64,000 nucleotides of DNA, taken from Haemonchus contortus (Eukaryota; Nematoda; Chromadorea; Rhabditida; Trichostrongylidae). The notes below the pieces were generated by a model that was not told where the DNA came from, ran no database searches, and worked only from the letters and a program-made list of their open reading frames with translations. The position numbers and the translations under genes were made by a program. This document shows positions 45,120 through 58,489 of this stretch, piece by piece. The stretch spans positions 2,072,743-2,136,742 of the forward strand of contig LS997567.1 in assembly GCA_000469685.2 (NCBI GenBank). The letters are read 5' to 3'. Position 1 is the first letter of the stretch. Every line of letters begins with the position of its first letter.

Positions 45120-45510
45120 AGGAGATGTTCGAATGCGGGTTGACGGGAGGGGAGGAGGTGTGGGAAGGGGCGGTACGCATGAACGAGCGATCCGCATTCT
45201 TCGGCGCACTTGTACGCACATACACACGCGCTACGCGCGTCGTCCTACCAGATCTCCTTCGAAGCGAGTGCGTTCTTATTTCGCGCTCCGGTTTAGTAAT
45301 GTGTTTTTCACAACTCGTGTCCCGGTTTCCGAGAGCATCGACGACGACTGGGGGTATGTGCGCGATTGCGGGGTGGAGGGCGCACGGTCGTGCTAAGGCC
45401 GCGCCCGTAACTCGTTCCTCCTTCTTTTCGCCCTCTTCGCCCTTACGGTCGACGACGTCGTCGGCACTCGTCGCCATTGCTGTCAATCCGCTTCTCAGTT
45501 CATTCATTTA
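45120..45510. other. G+C-rich island with long open frames on both strands
   Basis: Frames of 128 codons (plus, 45125-45511) and 156 codons (minus, 45507-45037) overlap almost completely and are low in complexity. High G+C lowers stop frequency, so neither is taken as a gene. It could be a promoter or first-exon region. Confidence 0.45.
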
Positions 45511-46034
45511 AACTCACCGAGGACGAAATAATTCCTCTCATGCGTGTTATTCTGACACCCGCACACCTACTCGCACATTCCACAGCAGCAGTAACAGTAG
45601 CAACGACGACGGCCGCCGATGACGGCACATTCCTCAGGCACCCGTCTATCGGTTCGGGACGATTTGCGGACTCTTTGAATAGCGTGACGATTCATTCCAT
45701 CTCTGTTCGCCAACTCATTTGTATGGTTTGTGTTCGATGACTTGAATTCGCCGAAAATTCCCTCACAATGGTCGTTCCACTATCAGCCAACCGCGACCTT
45801 GACTATACGCCTTTGGAATCTGCCCTCCTATGCCGCTGCAACGTCGCATGTGGGTATCTACCGTCCTCTTATACCAGTGTCTACATGTCGTTTCCGTGAA
45901 CGGCTCCCACTTTACTGCTTCTCTGCCCAAAAGTCTCCGAAGGCCAGATGCATTCTACCCATCATAGCAGCTGTTGTCGTCAAAGCAGAACTCGTCCCAC
46001 TTGGCCAAGCTCTGCTCTCAGTTACGTAACTAGT

Positions 46035-46367
46035 ATGGCATCGCAGATAGTTAACGATCTACGGGCTTCCATAACTTTACTACTATCAAGTGACTTATCC
46101 AGAGAGAGTCTGCGTTCTACTCGAGCATATACCAGTAGGGCCCCTCCAGATGACATGAGTTTGGGTTCAGCAGCGTCCCCGGACGCATCAACGATTCAAC
46201 CTAACTGTCCGTTACTGTGGGTCAGGGAAACTGAGAATTCAAGTGGTTTTAGCTTTGCTAACTTGATTGAAAGGTGTAATTCAATTTATGCGCAAATTCG
46301 ATTCACCAGGAAGTCATCCGGAAGCGATCGTGCTAAATTTCGAGTAATGTCAACGATTTCCCGCTAG
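46035..46367 (+). CDS. Candidate first coding exon, unrecognised product
   Basis: ATG at 46035 opens 110 codons: MASQIVNDLRASITLLLSSD, SAASPDASTIQPNCPLLWV, SSGFSFANLIERCNSIYAQI, RKSSGSDRAKFR, then a possible GTAATG donor or a stop at 46365. Plausible composition, no family match. It follows a G+C-rich island at 45.1-45.7 kb that might be its promoter. Confidence 0.3.
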   Translation: MASQIVNDLRASITLLLSSDLSRESLRSTRAYTSRAPPDDMSLGSAASPDASTIQPNCPLLWVRETENSSGFSFANLIERCNSIYAQIRFTRKSSGSDRAKFRVMSTISR

Positions 46368-49300
46368 GTCTATCTGTTACAGCAATTTTGCCGTACCGTC
46401 TTTCGTTTTCCGTATTTGGCGAGGGTTCAGATTACCGTGTTTCAAAGGAATGATAATCGACAAATATTGTAGAACAGAAAGAACGCCTCAATTTTGTGTG
46501 CTGGACTTCCGATTTCCGGTGTCACGTACTTGGCTTACATAACTTCCAAGAAATTCACCAAACGCAATAACTCCCAGGTCTCTTTGGGAAAACGACGAGT
46601 TTGAGTAACTTTTTTGATCACCATACAGTATACTTGTATTGTGACTTCTTTCCTTTATCTCCGATCAAAACCTGGCTCTTTCTGGTTATCCTCAGCGCTT
46701 CTGTTTTTCCCCGAAGCTCTTCTGTAGCTATTCTTTTCCTGTGACTCTTCGAACGAGTTACAGTAAGCAACTATTGTAACAAACCAGATTTCTGTAGTCG
46801 ACTACAAGTAAACTTTCTTTTGAAGGCTTCCAGATCAGAAACTGTATCGACCTTCTATCGGATTTTCTCCCACTGACTTTGAGTAGCGGAGATTTGTTTT
46901 TTGAAATGCAAACCCACAGTCGATCTTTTGCGTTACTCGAAAACTTGTCGTTTTACAACTTCATCGTACTGCAGTACTCAGTATGAACGAATTTGGGGTT
47001 CATAGAGTAGATTGTGGGAGGGTTTTGAGAATGAGTCGGATGAATAGAGAATGCGCCACTAATTGGAGATTGTTTATGTCCAACAGCAAGCCAGCCAGTC
47101 AGCCGACCACCCAGCCATACGAAGGTCCACGAGGGCGGTTCGCCTACGATTTTTCGTCAGGCACGCCACGCTGTGTTACTCGTATTTACCAGTAGGCGTA
47201 GTGATTACTAGCTATTATGGGATTAGTTTCAGTGGGTGAAGGATTTTCGTTTGAATAACCTTTAAGACACGATTATACGCGGATTGCGATGCACATTGTC
47301 CGATGGATGGTTTGTCGACTGACTGTTGGGTTGCACTTTGATTTCGCGGCTCATTTAATCTCATTCAGTTTCGCCCTCTTTTCGATCTCCCTCACCTTGC
47401 CCCTCCCACCTTCCCTCCCTTCTTCCCCACCCTTCCCCTCGTATCCCCTCCTCCTCCTCCCACGCCCCCACCTCTTCCACCCATCACGGTACACTCGATC
47501 GCTCGCGTCAGTGTCAATCCATAATCATCGAGCAATCAAGCTACGGCTGTGAGTTTTCGTAGCGGCTTTCGTCTGTTTGCATCTGACCGCGTTCCAAACT
47601 ATTTCTCCCACATCGGGTATGGATTACGGTACTATCGTTGCCTCCTCAGCCAGCCGCCGTCGCCGCCGTCCGACCCCCTTGCACCCCCTACTTCCTACAA
47701 CATACGGCCGCAGAGTGTTCTTTCCGCCCCTTAACTACTCCCTTGCGCTAAGTTGTACTCGTGAGATGCACTTATCGTTCCCCGTTCGTCATGTTTTTTT
47801 CGTTTTTCCCCTGCAAAAGGGAGCATCTCTGGAAGGAACTAGTGATCAGCGAATTATACCCTTTTTCACGTACTGACTTTTTCTCTGTATATTCACATAA
47901 AGATAGTTTCAATGACCGGGCGGATGGATTACTAATGTAGCTCGAGTTGCCCAACGTCCTACTCGGACCCTCGAGCCGAAGTTAAATGAGGTTAGGAAGA
48001 TCTTCTAATTTATCTGGGCCGTTCACTCATTCCAGTGTATCCTTTTTCGATTATGTGATCGTTCAGAGTTTAAATTTCTGGCTCATTTTTCCAGATACAA
48101 AAGTTTGCCCAGATATCGAATTATGTGCGTGTCGCTTTATCATCAATCAGAGGGAAATTGTATTTTCCAATATTTGCTTTTCGAACGTTCAAAAATTACA
48201 TCTATGCCTAGATTTGCAGGGCGCAATAAATAAAAACTCGTCTTCATAAACTGTTTGCAGAAACCTTGAAAAAAGTCCGAGTTATCAAACGGCAATCATG
48301 CCGTAATCATAGAAACCGTACCTGAAGATATGAAGAATTTTAATTTATCCCCAGTCGTTGAGGCAATATCCTTGATCAATTAAATGATCGGACTATCGAA
48401 CCATTAGGATTCGATGAAAATCCGGCCTTTTGGTTGTCAGCCATGGGGGACTAAGCTATGAAGCCGGCGCTCTCCGTAGTGCAGCATATTTTTTAACTTG
48501 TTCAGAAATCTGTTTAGATAAGTTAGAAGTTTTATGATTCTACGCTCCAGTACTGCTAGAGTCTTATGCGGTAATCATAGGTTGTCCCAATTATTGTCAT
48601 AGAAGAGCTTCTCCGCTTGTTCCGTAACAGATTGCCCCTCTAGTCAGACCGCCCCTCCCCCTTTCCGACGGGATTTCACTCGATGCCCACATGATTTGCG
48701 ATGAGTAAAAACTGGTAACTTCTAGCTTCTGATGGTAGAAGAAATAAAGGAAATGGTTAATTCTCGTATATTTACATTACTCCCTGGAAATAAGCGGCGA
48801 CCTAGGACCGTTCGCCAAGTCGATCGAGCAATCGTCTTCGTTGTCGTCCGTTCGTACGTACATCGGGGTGTTCACAAGGTCAACGATGGGAACTTCCGCT
48901 CAACTCCCGAGTGCTGATGTGGTGAGCGTTCGCTTGCGCACGCCAGCCACCACCGATCTGTCATCCCATCCCGTCTCGTCTATTCATACCACTTGGTTAC
49001 CAGTTCTGCTAAGTACATACAAACGACCCGTCTCGTCTCTCGACCTCCAGTGTTGGTGCTATGCGTGTGTTCGTTTTTTTTCGGTCGTCTTCCGTTTTCC
49101 TGTACCCAAATTGCACTCCAGAAGAGGCCATGTATCACAGCAGACTGTTCCTAGTGGTTTCTCTGCAAATGTACACATTTTTCGATCAACACTTTCTGAA
49201 CCCTAACATCCTAGTAATGCTAATCCATACGCGAGGCATAAACTCTGATTTCGCTCTGAAATTCGGTTCTGGAACCAGTAATTCGTGTCTCGTCCGACTC

Positions 49301-50442
49301 TTCATCGAACCCTGCCATTACAGAAAAACGCTGAGACTCCGAAATTCATAGTGTTCGGCTGATCATTCGGTTGAGCTCCTCTGAAAGGCGGCGACACTGC
49401 AAAAACATCAAGCGCTATCACATTATAGCAGCGATATTTGAACTTGTTCCAGATTGTAATTACTCGTATGTTCGGCAATACTGAGTACGTTACCTATTAT
49501 TGCTTGAGTAAAAAGCATAAGTAGGTCTTGAGATTTTCAATGTCCGGCCGAATTTGCTCTCAAAAATCCGAATATTTTCGGTTTCGGATGTTCCCTGGGT
49601 AGAAAAATCAAGAGCTTACTGCATTAGAGTACCTCTGGCTGCGAATCTTTGAAGCAGCGACACATTCAGGTCGGACGGCATGGGAAGAGGAAATGTTGGT
49701 TGTGGATTAGTTTGGTGCTGTGAGAAAATGAACAGAACGTCAGAGCGGGGCTACGGATGGGATGATGAAGGCTCACGCGCTGTGGGCGGGGCGTCCCTTC
49801 GATGGGCGGTGCTCACCACTGTGATGTGCATTACTCAGTTCCAAGGTCGCCTAGAGACCAAAAAATAGTCGGCTGAAACATGTAGCAGTGCCTGTAGTGC
49901 GCTGGGCATGTTCGAGGCTAGTGGAACTCTACTCATAATGGGTGGAGCAAGCTTCGAAATGGGTGGTGTTAATGAAGATTTCGTGAAATGTTCCGGGATG
50001 CCCTAGACGGTAAGTAGGAACCAAAAGTTTGAATTCTCTGGAGCATTCTGGATTCCAAAAAATACTTAGACGCCTTTACTGTGTAGGAAGTGGGGAAGGT
50101 GATCAAGGTGTTGTGTGGTATGCGCCGAGTTGTTCTGAATTTGCGCAAAAAATAGATGACTCAGCTAAGGATCAACCGGAGACCAAGGGGAAGTTGCTTG
50201 AATTTGTGAATTAGCGATTGATGTGACCTCAACGATCGGGTAAACCAATTGAATTCGAATTCTTACAAAGTCACTTTGGAAGGGGATCAGCTGTCATCCT
50301 CGCTTCCGAGGCCCCACACGTTAATGGGCCAATGTCCATCTGTTTCCCTTTTTATCACGTGTGCACATGTACCTGTGAAACGTGGACTCGTAAAGAGTTT
50401 GTTTGCGGAAGGGGAACGAATATTTTTATTTTTAGATTTTTG
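46368..50442. other. Intergenic, with a pyrimidine tract and G+C-rich stretches
   Basis: A one-strand pyrimidine-rich tract lies at 47390-47500. CAGCC repeats lie at 47085-47120. Near 48889 an ATG begins MGTSAQLPSADV followed by GTGAGC, a possible but unsupported first exon. Confidence 0.4.
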
Positions 50443-50690
50443 AAAGGAAGGGCGTAGATGGTATAAGAGCTTTGACGCCTCATCACACCACTTGATCCAG
50501 GAATCAATCCGGGATCGGGACCTACCAGACCCGTCATGAGGATAGAAGCAGTGTCTTACTTATCGGCAGGCCACCACAATTCCATAGTATAGGCCCATTC
50601 AAAACGTCGCCACGATTCTGATTGGAATGCGGATATCGGGTGCATCCCAGAAAGGGCCGATTGATGCCAAACATTTTTGTCCCTCAAATC
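50443..50690 (+). mobile_element. tRNA-derived SINE (family S), diverged
   Basis: AGGAATCAATCCGGGATCGGGACC, GGCAGGCCACCACAATTCCA, TATAGGCCCATTCAAAACG, CCACGATTCTGATTGGAATG, GTGCATCCCAGAAAGGG and GATTGATGCCAAACATTTTTGTCC follow the body and tail order of the family. It abuts the candidate exon at 50693. Confidence 0.7.
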
Positions 50691-50692
50691 AG

Positions 50693-50982
50693 GCTGAATA
50701 TTCGAGAATTGCCTCCAATGGATCCTTTCTGAATGTGATGAAGCAAAAACCGGTACAGAATCGGTTGACGTATGAAGAGCAAATATGCCAATACATTCGA
50801 TTCCGAAGAGTGAATTGCACCAAAAGTTTACAAAGGTACTCCAAAAAACTTTATGGAATCCGCGATGGGGCGATGAGAAAGTTTCACGAAAACGTGAAAA
50901 ATCTGGTTGAGACCAGGGTCCCTTTTTTTGTGCCCAGCAAAATGTACCCGAACAAAACGGGGCATATTTTCGAAGTATTCAG
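50693..50982 (+). CDS. Candidate exon, basic unrecognised product
   Basis: Follows TCAAATCAG and ends in CAG|GTGAGC. The 96 codons are open: EYSRIASNGSFLNVMKQKPV, RLTYEEQICQYIRFRRVNC, KKLYGIRDGAMRKFHENVKN, VPFFVPSKMYPNKTGHIFEV. Lysine- and arginine-rich, probably helical. No family is recognised. Its acceptor lies within a few bases of the end of a SINE. Confidence 0.4.
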
Positions 50983-52578
50983 GTGAGCGACCCGTCATCG
51001 AGGTCATTCGATACGGTCGTTCTCGCTATTGATTGATCCTTGAGCTGAGCAACGGGAGGATCGTTAGGGTAATGATTGTTGCGGCAATAACCTGATCTGT
51101 GATATATTTAATCTCGTGTTGAATTGCCCTCCTTTTTTTTATTCCAGATTGATCTAAAATTGAATTGACCTTTCTTTTTTGTTTTTTCCTCTGTCCACTA
51201 TTGAAAGAAGTGGTCCTTTAGTCTGATTGAAATAATCGATATGTAAGCAAATGAGATCACAAAGTGATTGACCAATCAGATGCTATTGCTCCGCCTATTC
51301 CCAGTGACTCCTCGTTGTATCCTATTGGCTAAGTGTTTTCCCTTTTCACGGCAAAGTTTTGGTGACATTTCTCGCCTCTGACGCAGTGTAACTGATTCTG
51401 GTTACGTAATTGTAATGACATTTACTGGTAGCGAAATATATTGTGACAAAAAAAGGCAAAACAGCAATATTTCAAATTGTCATAGCTTTGACGCCGTTGT
51501 CGTCACCATAGATTGGAATATACACGTTCTTTGATGCTATCGGTCCTAACGATATCGCCACGATAATCGTCTCCCGTAGCGACTGGGAGGGAGTATTGGG
51601 CAGTTGTGATGATCGTCGTCGTACAAGTGCCCCTAATGTACGCACAAAACGTTCTATGAAGTCCGTTTTAGAGGGAGTCTAAACGCGTCGTCGCATGTGA
51701 CCACCGGCCGGCCGGCTAGCCGTCAGTCGTCCATACTGACCACGGCGGCCATTCGATGCCACACAGCTGTCATCAGAGGGCTAGGCAAACGGATGGCCAC
51801 CACACACCTCTGCCAAAAGCTATCTCCCACAACACCGTCCACCTGTCATTCAGTTTATCCTTACGATTTCCCCATGTCCTGTTCCAATCGGATTTTTCCC
51901 ATTTTCATGATATTTGCACATTTCTATACATGAAACGGATATATTTTTGTTGGGTATATTTCCTGGTTCTCATCAAATAATTTGAAGATTGTGTCCATGG
52001 GGCCCTTGTGCGTCTCCGATTTCGGCCACTATCTCGCCCACCTCTGACCGCTATGGGCGTGTCGCGGTGTGCAATCGATCGACGTCGCCTTTGCTGCCAG
52101 CCCCACAAACAATGCTCTTCTCCAGATACACCACGTCATCCATCTGGAATTCGTCGCTCTGAACCACTGACGGCCAATTATGCGATCGTTCTGTCCGTCT
52201 GTCTGTCCGTTGACGTTAGCCCACGTGTTTTTTTGCCGTTTCACGAGCCGCTTCGTTGTCGTAGCGCGCCATGTCGCCGTCGAATTCTCATGGCCTTTTG
52301 CAGCGAGTCCCTTCTGATAAAACTCTCTCCGCTGTTGTGGTCATGATTTTCTGGCTCTACGAAGTGTGCTCTTATTTCTAACTTTCTAAATAATTTGTTC
52401 TTTAACAATCCTCTCATTAGAATAATCCAATAATTGGGAATTCCTGTGAGGTGCGCCCTTTTTGTTTGGTCGGATATTTTGCTGAACACCTTTTGTCCCT
52501 GTGCTATTTCCCGGAATTATTTCTTCCCATTGTGCTGAACCTGAAGGTAGGCGGAGAGCCCGATTGGCTCACCCCCCT
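50983..52578. other. Intergenic or intronic, G+C-rich part at 51690-52290
   Basis: Contains CCGGCCGGCCGGCTAGCC at 51704, like the core of the 26523-26647 palindrome. Open frames overlap on both strands at 51700-52350 without motifs. Confidence 0.4.
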
Positions 52579-52794
52579 ATGACTTGCTCTATGCCCATAC
52601 ATTTACCGAACTGGTCCTTCTGGTTCCGCTACGACTTTACTAGTTCGGATTTCGAATTTCTTTTGAAACCAGCAACGTCACATGTCATTTATCAATTCTG
52701 CAAAATGATCGCTGAACTTGTTGCTCAAGACATCTATTCCAATCAGTACAGCGATAGATATATTCCGCTAAGAATGCAAAAAAAAGTTGAATGA
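52579..52794 (+). CDS. Candidate coding segment, unrecognised product
   Basis: An open frame MTCSMPIHLPNWSFWFRYDF, SSDFEFLLKPATSHVIYQF, then MIAELVAQDIYSNQYSDRY and a TGA at 52792. Composition is protein-like, but splice borders and family are unknown. Confidence 0.28.
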   Translation: MTCSMPIHLPNWSFWFRYDFTSSDFEFLLKPATSHVIYQFCKMIAELVAQDIYSNQYSDRYIPLRMQKKVE

Positions 52795-55700
52795 TGTGTA
52801 ATGGTATGTGATTTTCTGGTTTCTGGTATGTCGTTACCACTCGAGAACTGAGCCGCAGTCACGTAGGCAATCCAAGGTCCGCTGCTGTGTCCATAATGCA
52901 GAGGCACGTTCGCTCAGCTGTTCATGGCAAACGACCGGCTCCATAGAGATCGGTCTTCAGTCCCACAACCAACCAACCCACTACTGCCTACTATTACTGC
53001 CGTTAATTTTGCTGTTCTTGTTTTCGGCTATGTTTATCACATTCCTCACCCATTACTCTCAGCACAACACGTGACTCTCGTAACCGATGTGCTCATTTGA
53101 CTGAACTTTCATGACTCACCTTCGTAACCTCCGCCCCGGCCATTCCGTCGGCCACCGTCTTCGTTCGAGCACGACATTCCACAATGAGAAACGGTGATGC
53201 TGATGTGGGCGGAAATGGCGTCTGTGACCTTCCCTATTGAATCTCGTGCTGACCGCGTTCCATCACCTTTTGTACAATCACATTACTTCGATTCTTTCCG
53301 CGTGTATTTCTTCACAAATTGTTCGGGATCCTTCACTTCCATGATCCCCTGCATTCCAACTGTAGCAATGCGTAAGAAACCTCTGGGATCAGAATAAGTT
53401 ACTATGGAATTCATCGGCCGGCAGCTTCTGCTGAACATTCGTTGTCGTCGTTACCATACCTAAAAACGCATGGCCTAATTACGTTCTTCAGTCAGTAGAC
53501 CAGTTTTCAAGCGCCAATCCAAAGCGTTCGCTACTGGTTTGCTGGGTTTGTGTTTGCGTTGTTGAAGGGTGATCCAGAAGTTTCCCAGGAACATACGCGC
53601 TGCACTTTCAATGCAGTTCAGGGGCAACCGTCCGTTGAACTATTCACACAGCCTTAATATTTCGAAGTTGGTCAACCTTTTCATGGGTGCTGCTATTTCT
53701 TGGATAATCCGAGATCACAGTTCTGGTGGGATTGCTTCCCGGTTCCCGATACGGTCGCAACTAATGAGCTATGGACTGCCAACATTATTCCCTCCATCTG
53801 CTTGATTAGCGATATCCCATAAGTTTCCAGATTTATTGCTCACATTCGATTGACCCTAACATGGCCAGATCTGGTCGCCTCTATAGTTTTGCTGAAATAC
53901 CCCCAACGAAATGCGATATTTGCAGTCGATCGGCGGTGAGCAGCCTCAAATGGTTCTCTGTATCTGGTTCGAAGCTTCGTTTTCCCTTGGCCATTGTTTC
54001 GTTCCCCATCACATGATCAAGAATCTGTTCACCAAAGAAGTCTGCACTATGCACGAAACGCAAAACTGGAACCGTATTCCGGATTTGCGGCGATGGCTGC
54101 GAATAGCCGCCAGCCAGCCGGGGGCAGCAAACGGCTGCTCCATCGCGGATCCACGGCCTCCCCTCCCTCGGTTCACTGCCACCTGCTCAGCCACAAGTTC
54201 TTGCCGGATCAGAAACACAGATGGATAGGAACGCGTGGCTGAGCAGTCGGCACTGAACCAACGAGACCCTTCCACTGATACTGTTGCCGGCTAAATCGCG
54301 ATCAGTCTAGTGCCATGATGTTTCCCGGATGGACCGTATGGCTGGGTTACCAGGTGCGTCCGCTTTGTGTCTATCCGGTTCTCGTCTCCGCTTTCAATTT
54401 GTCAATACTCCATTTTCCATTATATATTTCATTCGGTAGATTTTCGTTATTATGGAAAGCTATCGCCCTCATAAATCCACTTAATGATTGTGCGCCGCTA
54501 AAATGCCTTGTTAAACAGATTCCCATAGCATATAAGCCTCGCGTGTTCCCCTCCACTATAATTTTATTCATTCTCATCTTTAATAGTTATTATTTGTTGG
54601 TGCATTGGCAAAAGCTGTTTCGCATTCATTGTAATTGCTGGTTCATTCTTTTCTCGCGTGCTGGAATTCCGGAACAAGCGGTGAAACAGACTGATCATTC
54701 GTTCCCTTTCCCCTTCTCCCTTCCCAATCTAACACCTCCTATGCCATTTTATTGAGCCCTTTATCCTTATTAATTTAATCACAGGTAGCAGGCTCCAAGT
54801 TTGGAGAGGAATAAGACTGAAGTCCAAAGTTATTGCTCACTATCTGTACAGTTCACCGTTTTTGCTACTGCATGATCATCGATTTTGGAGTTTACTCGGG
54901 ATCCGAAATAAATTTTGTTTCGTTTGAAAAGTTGTAGAATATCGTAATTTCCCGTGTACTGCAAAAACCAAGCACCAAAGTCCTGCGATAAGTTCCGATC
55001 ATATCAGACGAGTGCGTTCTGATTGGTCCGTTATTGTTCGGTCCAATCATGTGCGAGCGCGCTCCCTAACAGGGCATTCCAATGGGCAAGCACTATTCCT
55101 TCATTCCTCAGTGTTTGTTTATATTCTTTGTATTGCGTATTTTGATGTGTCTATATGACTCAGCTCCTTGCCGTTGTTTACGGACATTTGCCGGGGACGG
55201 CTCGATGAGTCAGCCGCCGAGAAGGAGGCAATGAGTCTCAGCTGGTCATGATCCCAACAGACGTCATATTTACTTTCCCATGTGATTTGTCTGATGATTC
55301 AATTCGTAAGTACAGGACCGCAATTCGTTCGAGTAATATTTGTTTGTTTTCAACAGGAATCGAAGGTTATTTTTTTAAAACAGCGACTAGAAGGGTGTGT
55401 GCATGAGTGGCTTATGGCTACGTAGTAAATAACGTAGTAATAATGATGTACTGGTGATATGGTCGCACAAATATTGTTTACCCTGGTCAAACCAAAGCGA
55501 CAGGTTCAATCTGTCTTTTTGTTTTTTCCCGTGGGTAGAAAGTGTTAGGCATAGGCGATTGTGCCGAGTGTTTACAAGGTGACTTTACTGGTTGACTGTT
55601 TGTGGTAACGTAGCCCCGTTGAGGGTTAGTTAAAGAGGGAAACGGGGAGCAGGATAAGAGGAATTGCAAAGCAGCCGGGCTACCCACCATGGTGTGGGCG

Positions 55701-58051
55701 AGTGTTGGGTGGCAGAGTTGGGGTAGTTTGGAGATCCCCTCGATGTTTAATGTGCAGTACTCACTTTGAAGATTTGAGGAATGAAATAGTAAAGCGTACA
55801 GCGTCAATTACTTCAGTATTTTCACGAGTTATGCACTTGTCTTTTGAGTAGTTTTGTAGCAGTAAGGGGCCTACCTGTAAGACAGTAACTTTTAAATTGA
55901 TATCAGGGCTAGTTTTTTTTCCATTCTGGGCTATTTTGGTGTTCCTCCAAAGAAAAAAGTGACGAAGAACTAAATAGACATGCGTGGGATTCGATACCAG
56001 GACCATGCAACTGTTGCCTATCGTTGGTGCCACTTGCCTCAGCGCTTCCCCATTGGGACATTGAACTGTTAAGAATTACTGGTCTAAAAAAGCGTGCTAC
56101 AGTTCTTGCTTTAATGTTATTTAATGTATGAGTACTTACTAAACCAGTACTTCAGTTTATTTCAATTTTTTCCTTGTATCCAATTTATTCTTAACTGTTA
56201 CCACTCTTTACTGAGTTTTCATCAAATCATGCTCATTCCCTATGACTGATCATGGAAAGGTTTTCATCTTAGAGAGTGCATCACTTCACCTTTGCTGTGG
56301 TATTTTTAGTTCCTCTGTTCCTGCTGCTTCCCCTTTACCAAGTAACCATGAAACTTTCATTTTCCCGTCAGGTGTTACATGTTGCCCACGGAGTTTTCGA
56401 AATCTCTCATTTATCTTCCCGTCGGTTTTTGTGGTATCATTGAGGACGCGACGTGCTCCCTAACCTCGATTGATATCGGGAAAAAGCCCACCTCCAGTAT
56501 AGCTTAGACCTCTTCTCTCTAATTTCCTTCTTACCTCTATTCGTGAACAGCACGTACCTGTTCACCACAGCATAACTCTTTTGAATGGCCTTTTCTTGGA
56601 TGCCCTCAGGGGGACTACACGAAGTTACCCGCTCCAGCGATCATTCCCTCCCTCCCCAATGCTAGTACAACACCTTAACCTGGGATACTTATGCTGTGCT
56701 TTGAGCCGTCCTTGTCTTTCGATGATTACTGGAGAGGGCATGTCTACAGCCATTGATTTCTGTCACGATTGCGCCACACATTTGACTACCTGATGGAAAC
56801 ATGCTGACGATTGAATGCGTATCTGGGCTATTCAATGATTTATGGGAACCAACTGACAACTGGTTCTAGGGAGCCGACCTTTCAGTTGCTTGATTGAAAC
56901 GGACTGCTCCTGATCTTAGACATGTGTCGTCTTTGCTTGCTCATTTCTACTGTCTTCCTATCACCGGTTCTCCGTAGAGAAAATCTTTCGCTGTTTGGAT
57001 TTATACTTGGTGATTCCGAGTTATAATGCTAACACGCTTTTGTAGATTTCTGAGGTAATACTTCCAAAAACTTCAACGGTTCGTTTTTCTCTTCTCCCTT
57101 TCCAGACATCCAAAACAGAATCGTTTGGATCTGAGAAAATTCGAAGTCTTCTATTTCTCATCAAAAATCGTAGTAACAACAGGGTCGTTGGGGTATAATT
57201 ATTTAAACTTTTTATTTTTTATCTATTCTTTATCGATCTCGTTCCGATTTCCGATAGGAAATGGGCCTGTCTTCGTTTTCATACGTACACTCCGATAACC
57301 GCTTCACTTCGCTCCATTTTGAAGGATTTTCATCTGATTGTCCAGTAACCTGTCGGAATCTGCAAATAATGCTCATCAAACAGGTATATTGAGGTAGAGA
57401 GCCTTTCTCACGCTTCATCGCGTATATGTTGAAAGGGTATTGATTTTACGCGCTCATAATCGATATTAGTATTCTCACGCCGATAGCTTGCCATAGATTG
57501 TAAGAGGGGCGGGCTTTGGGTTGGTTAGGCGCGAGGGATTCCACAAAGCTGTCCTTTTCACGGATTCCGCCTCTTTTCCGATACTGCGCACGATTTCGTG
57601 AAACTTTTCCGCGACGGAAACGCGTCGTGTCGCGGTAGCACGTTTTTTTTGTGATTTTACAATTATTCTAACGCTGCTGACGTAGTTTCGCCGAATGGTT
57701 AACAAAACTGCCCCCCGCTCCATACAGTTACTAGAATACACGTGATGATATCCTCAATTTTGTTTTTGCACATATCCGATGAAGCATATTATTCAATTTA
57801 CTCGTTTGTTAGAGAGTAGTTCGAACGTTGTCCTATCGGGAAATGACGGTATTTCAGCTTGAAAATGGCTAACATAATTGGGTTAGAAAGTTATGAGTCG
57901 GACCATAAGTCCCTCTCGGCTGGTCGGTACCTTTTCTTGACGTCATGCTTATAGTTACCAACAAATCTGTTGAATAATTTCTTCAGATTTTCGTTCCTCA
58001 TTCTATTCCTGCTCCTTTTACCGAGGTAAATACGCCGTAATCATCAAATGG
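52795..58051. other. Intergenic or intronic, no recognised gene
   Basis: A short exon-like MMFPGWTVWLGYQ followed by GTGCGT starts at 54315. TGCTCAGCCAC (54184) and GTGGCTGAGCA (54235) form an 11-base inverted repeat. A GATTGGTCCG/CGGTCCAATC palindrome lies at 55020-55047. Near 55995 a B-box-like GGTATCGAATCCC lies on the minus strand. None is firm. Confidence 0.35.
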
Positions 58052-58330
58052 ATGAAAGACATAGTCTTTGGCATTAATCAAATCCGTTTTTGGAATAGGC
58101 CCAGCATGCAGCTTCCATTCAGATTCGTAGAGTTGGTTTGAAGGCATATATGGCCTATACAATGAATGCGGTTGCGTAAGTCAGGTATAACTCCCAGATG
58201 AGTCTCGAACTAACTAACCGAACCTGAAGAAACGGATTTGGTGTTGACTTGAACGGATATCGATCTGGGATTTGATCTGTGGACCATGCGTGTGTGGTAT
58301 TGCACCGTTTGCCAATACAATTACGCCCAA
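58052..58330 (-). mobile_element. tRNA-derived SINE (family S), diverged, inverted relative to next copy
   Basis: TTTGGCATTAATCAAATCCG, CCATTCAGATTCGTAG, TATGGCCTATACAATGA, CTCCCAGATGAGTCT and GATATCGATCTGGGATTTGA run in minus-strand family order. The A box region at 58310-58325 is degraded. Confidence 0.75.
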
Positions 58331-58489
58331 ACATGGCAGTCAGATCAAGTAAAGCTGTAGGCAATTCGTCCTTCTTCATCTCCAATTCCTTCGTTTCTTC
58401 GTTTCCAGTGCTGTTCACACAGCTTTATTTAATTACTCGGCTAACCTCTTTATTATATGGTATTTCATTTTTTCATAGGGCAGGGGTGG

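Noticed and set aside
45037..45511. Long overlapping ORFs on both strands
   Set aside because: High G+C reduces stops by chance. Neither product has recognisable domains.
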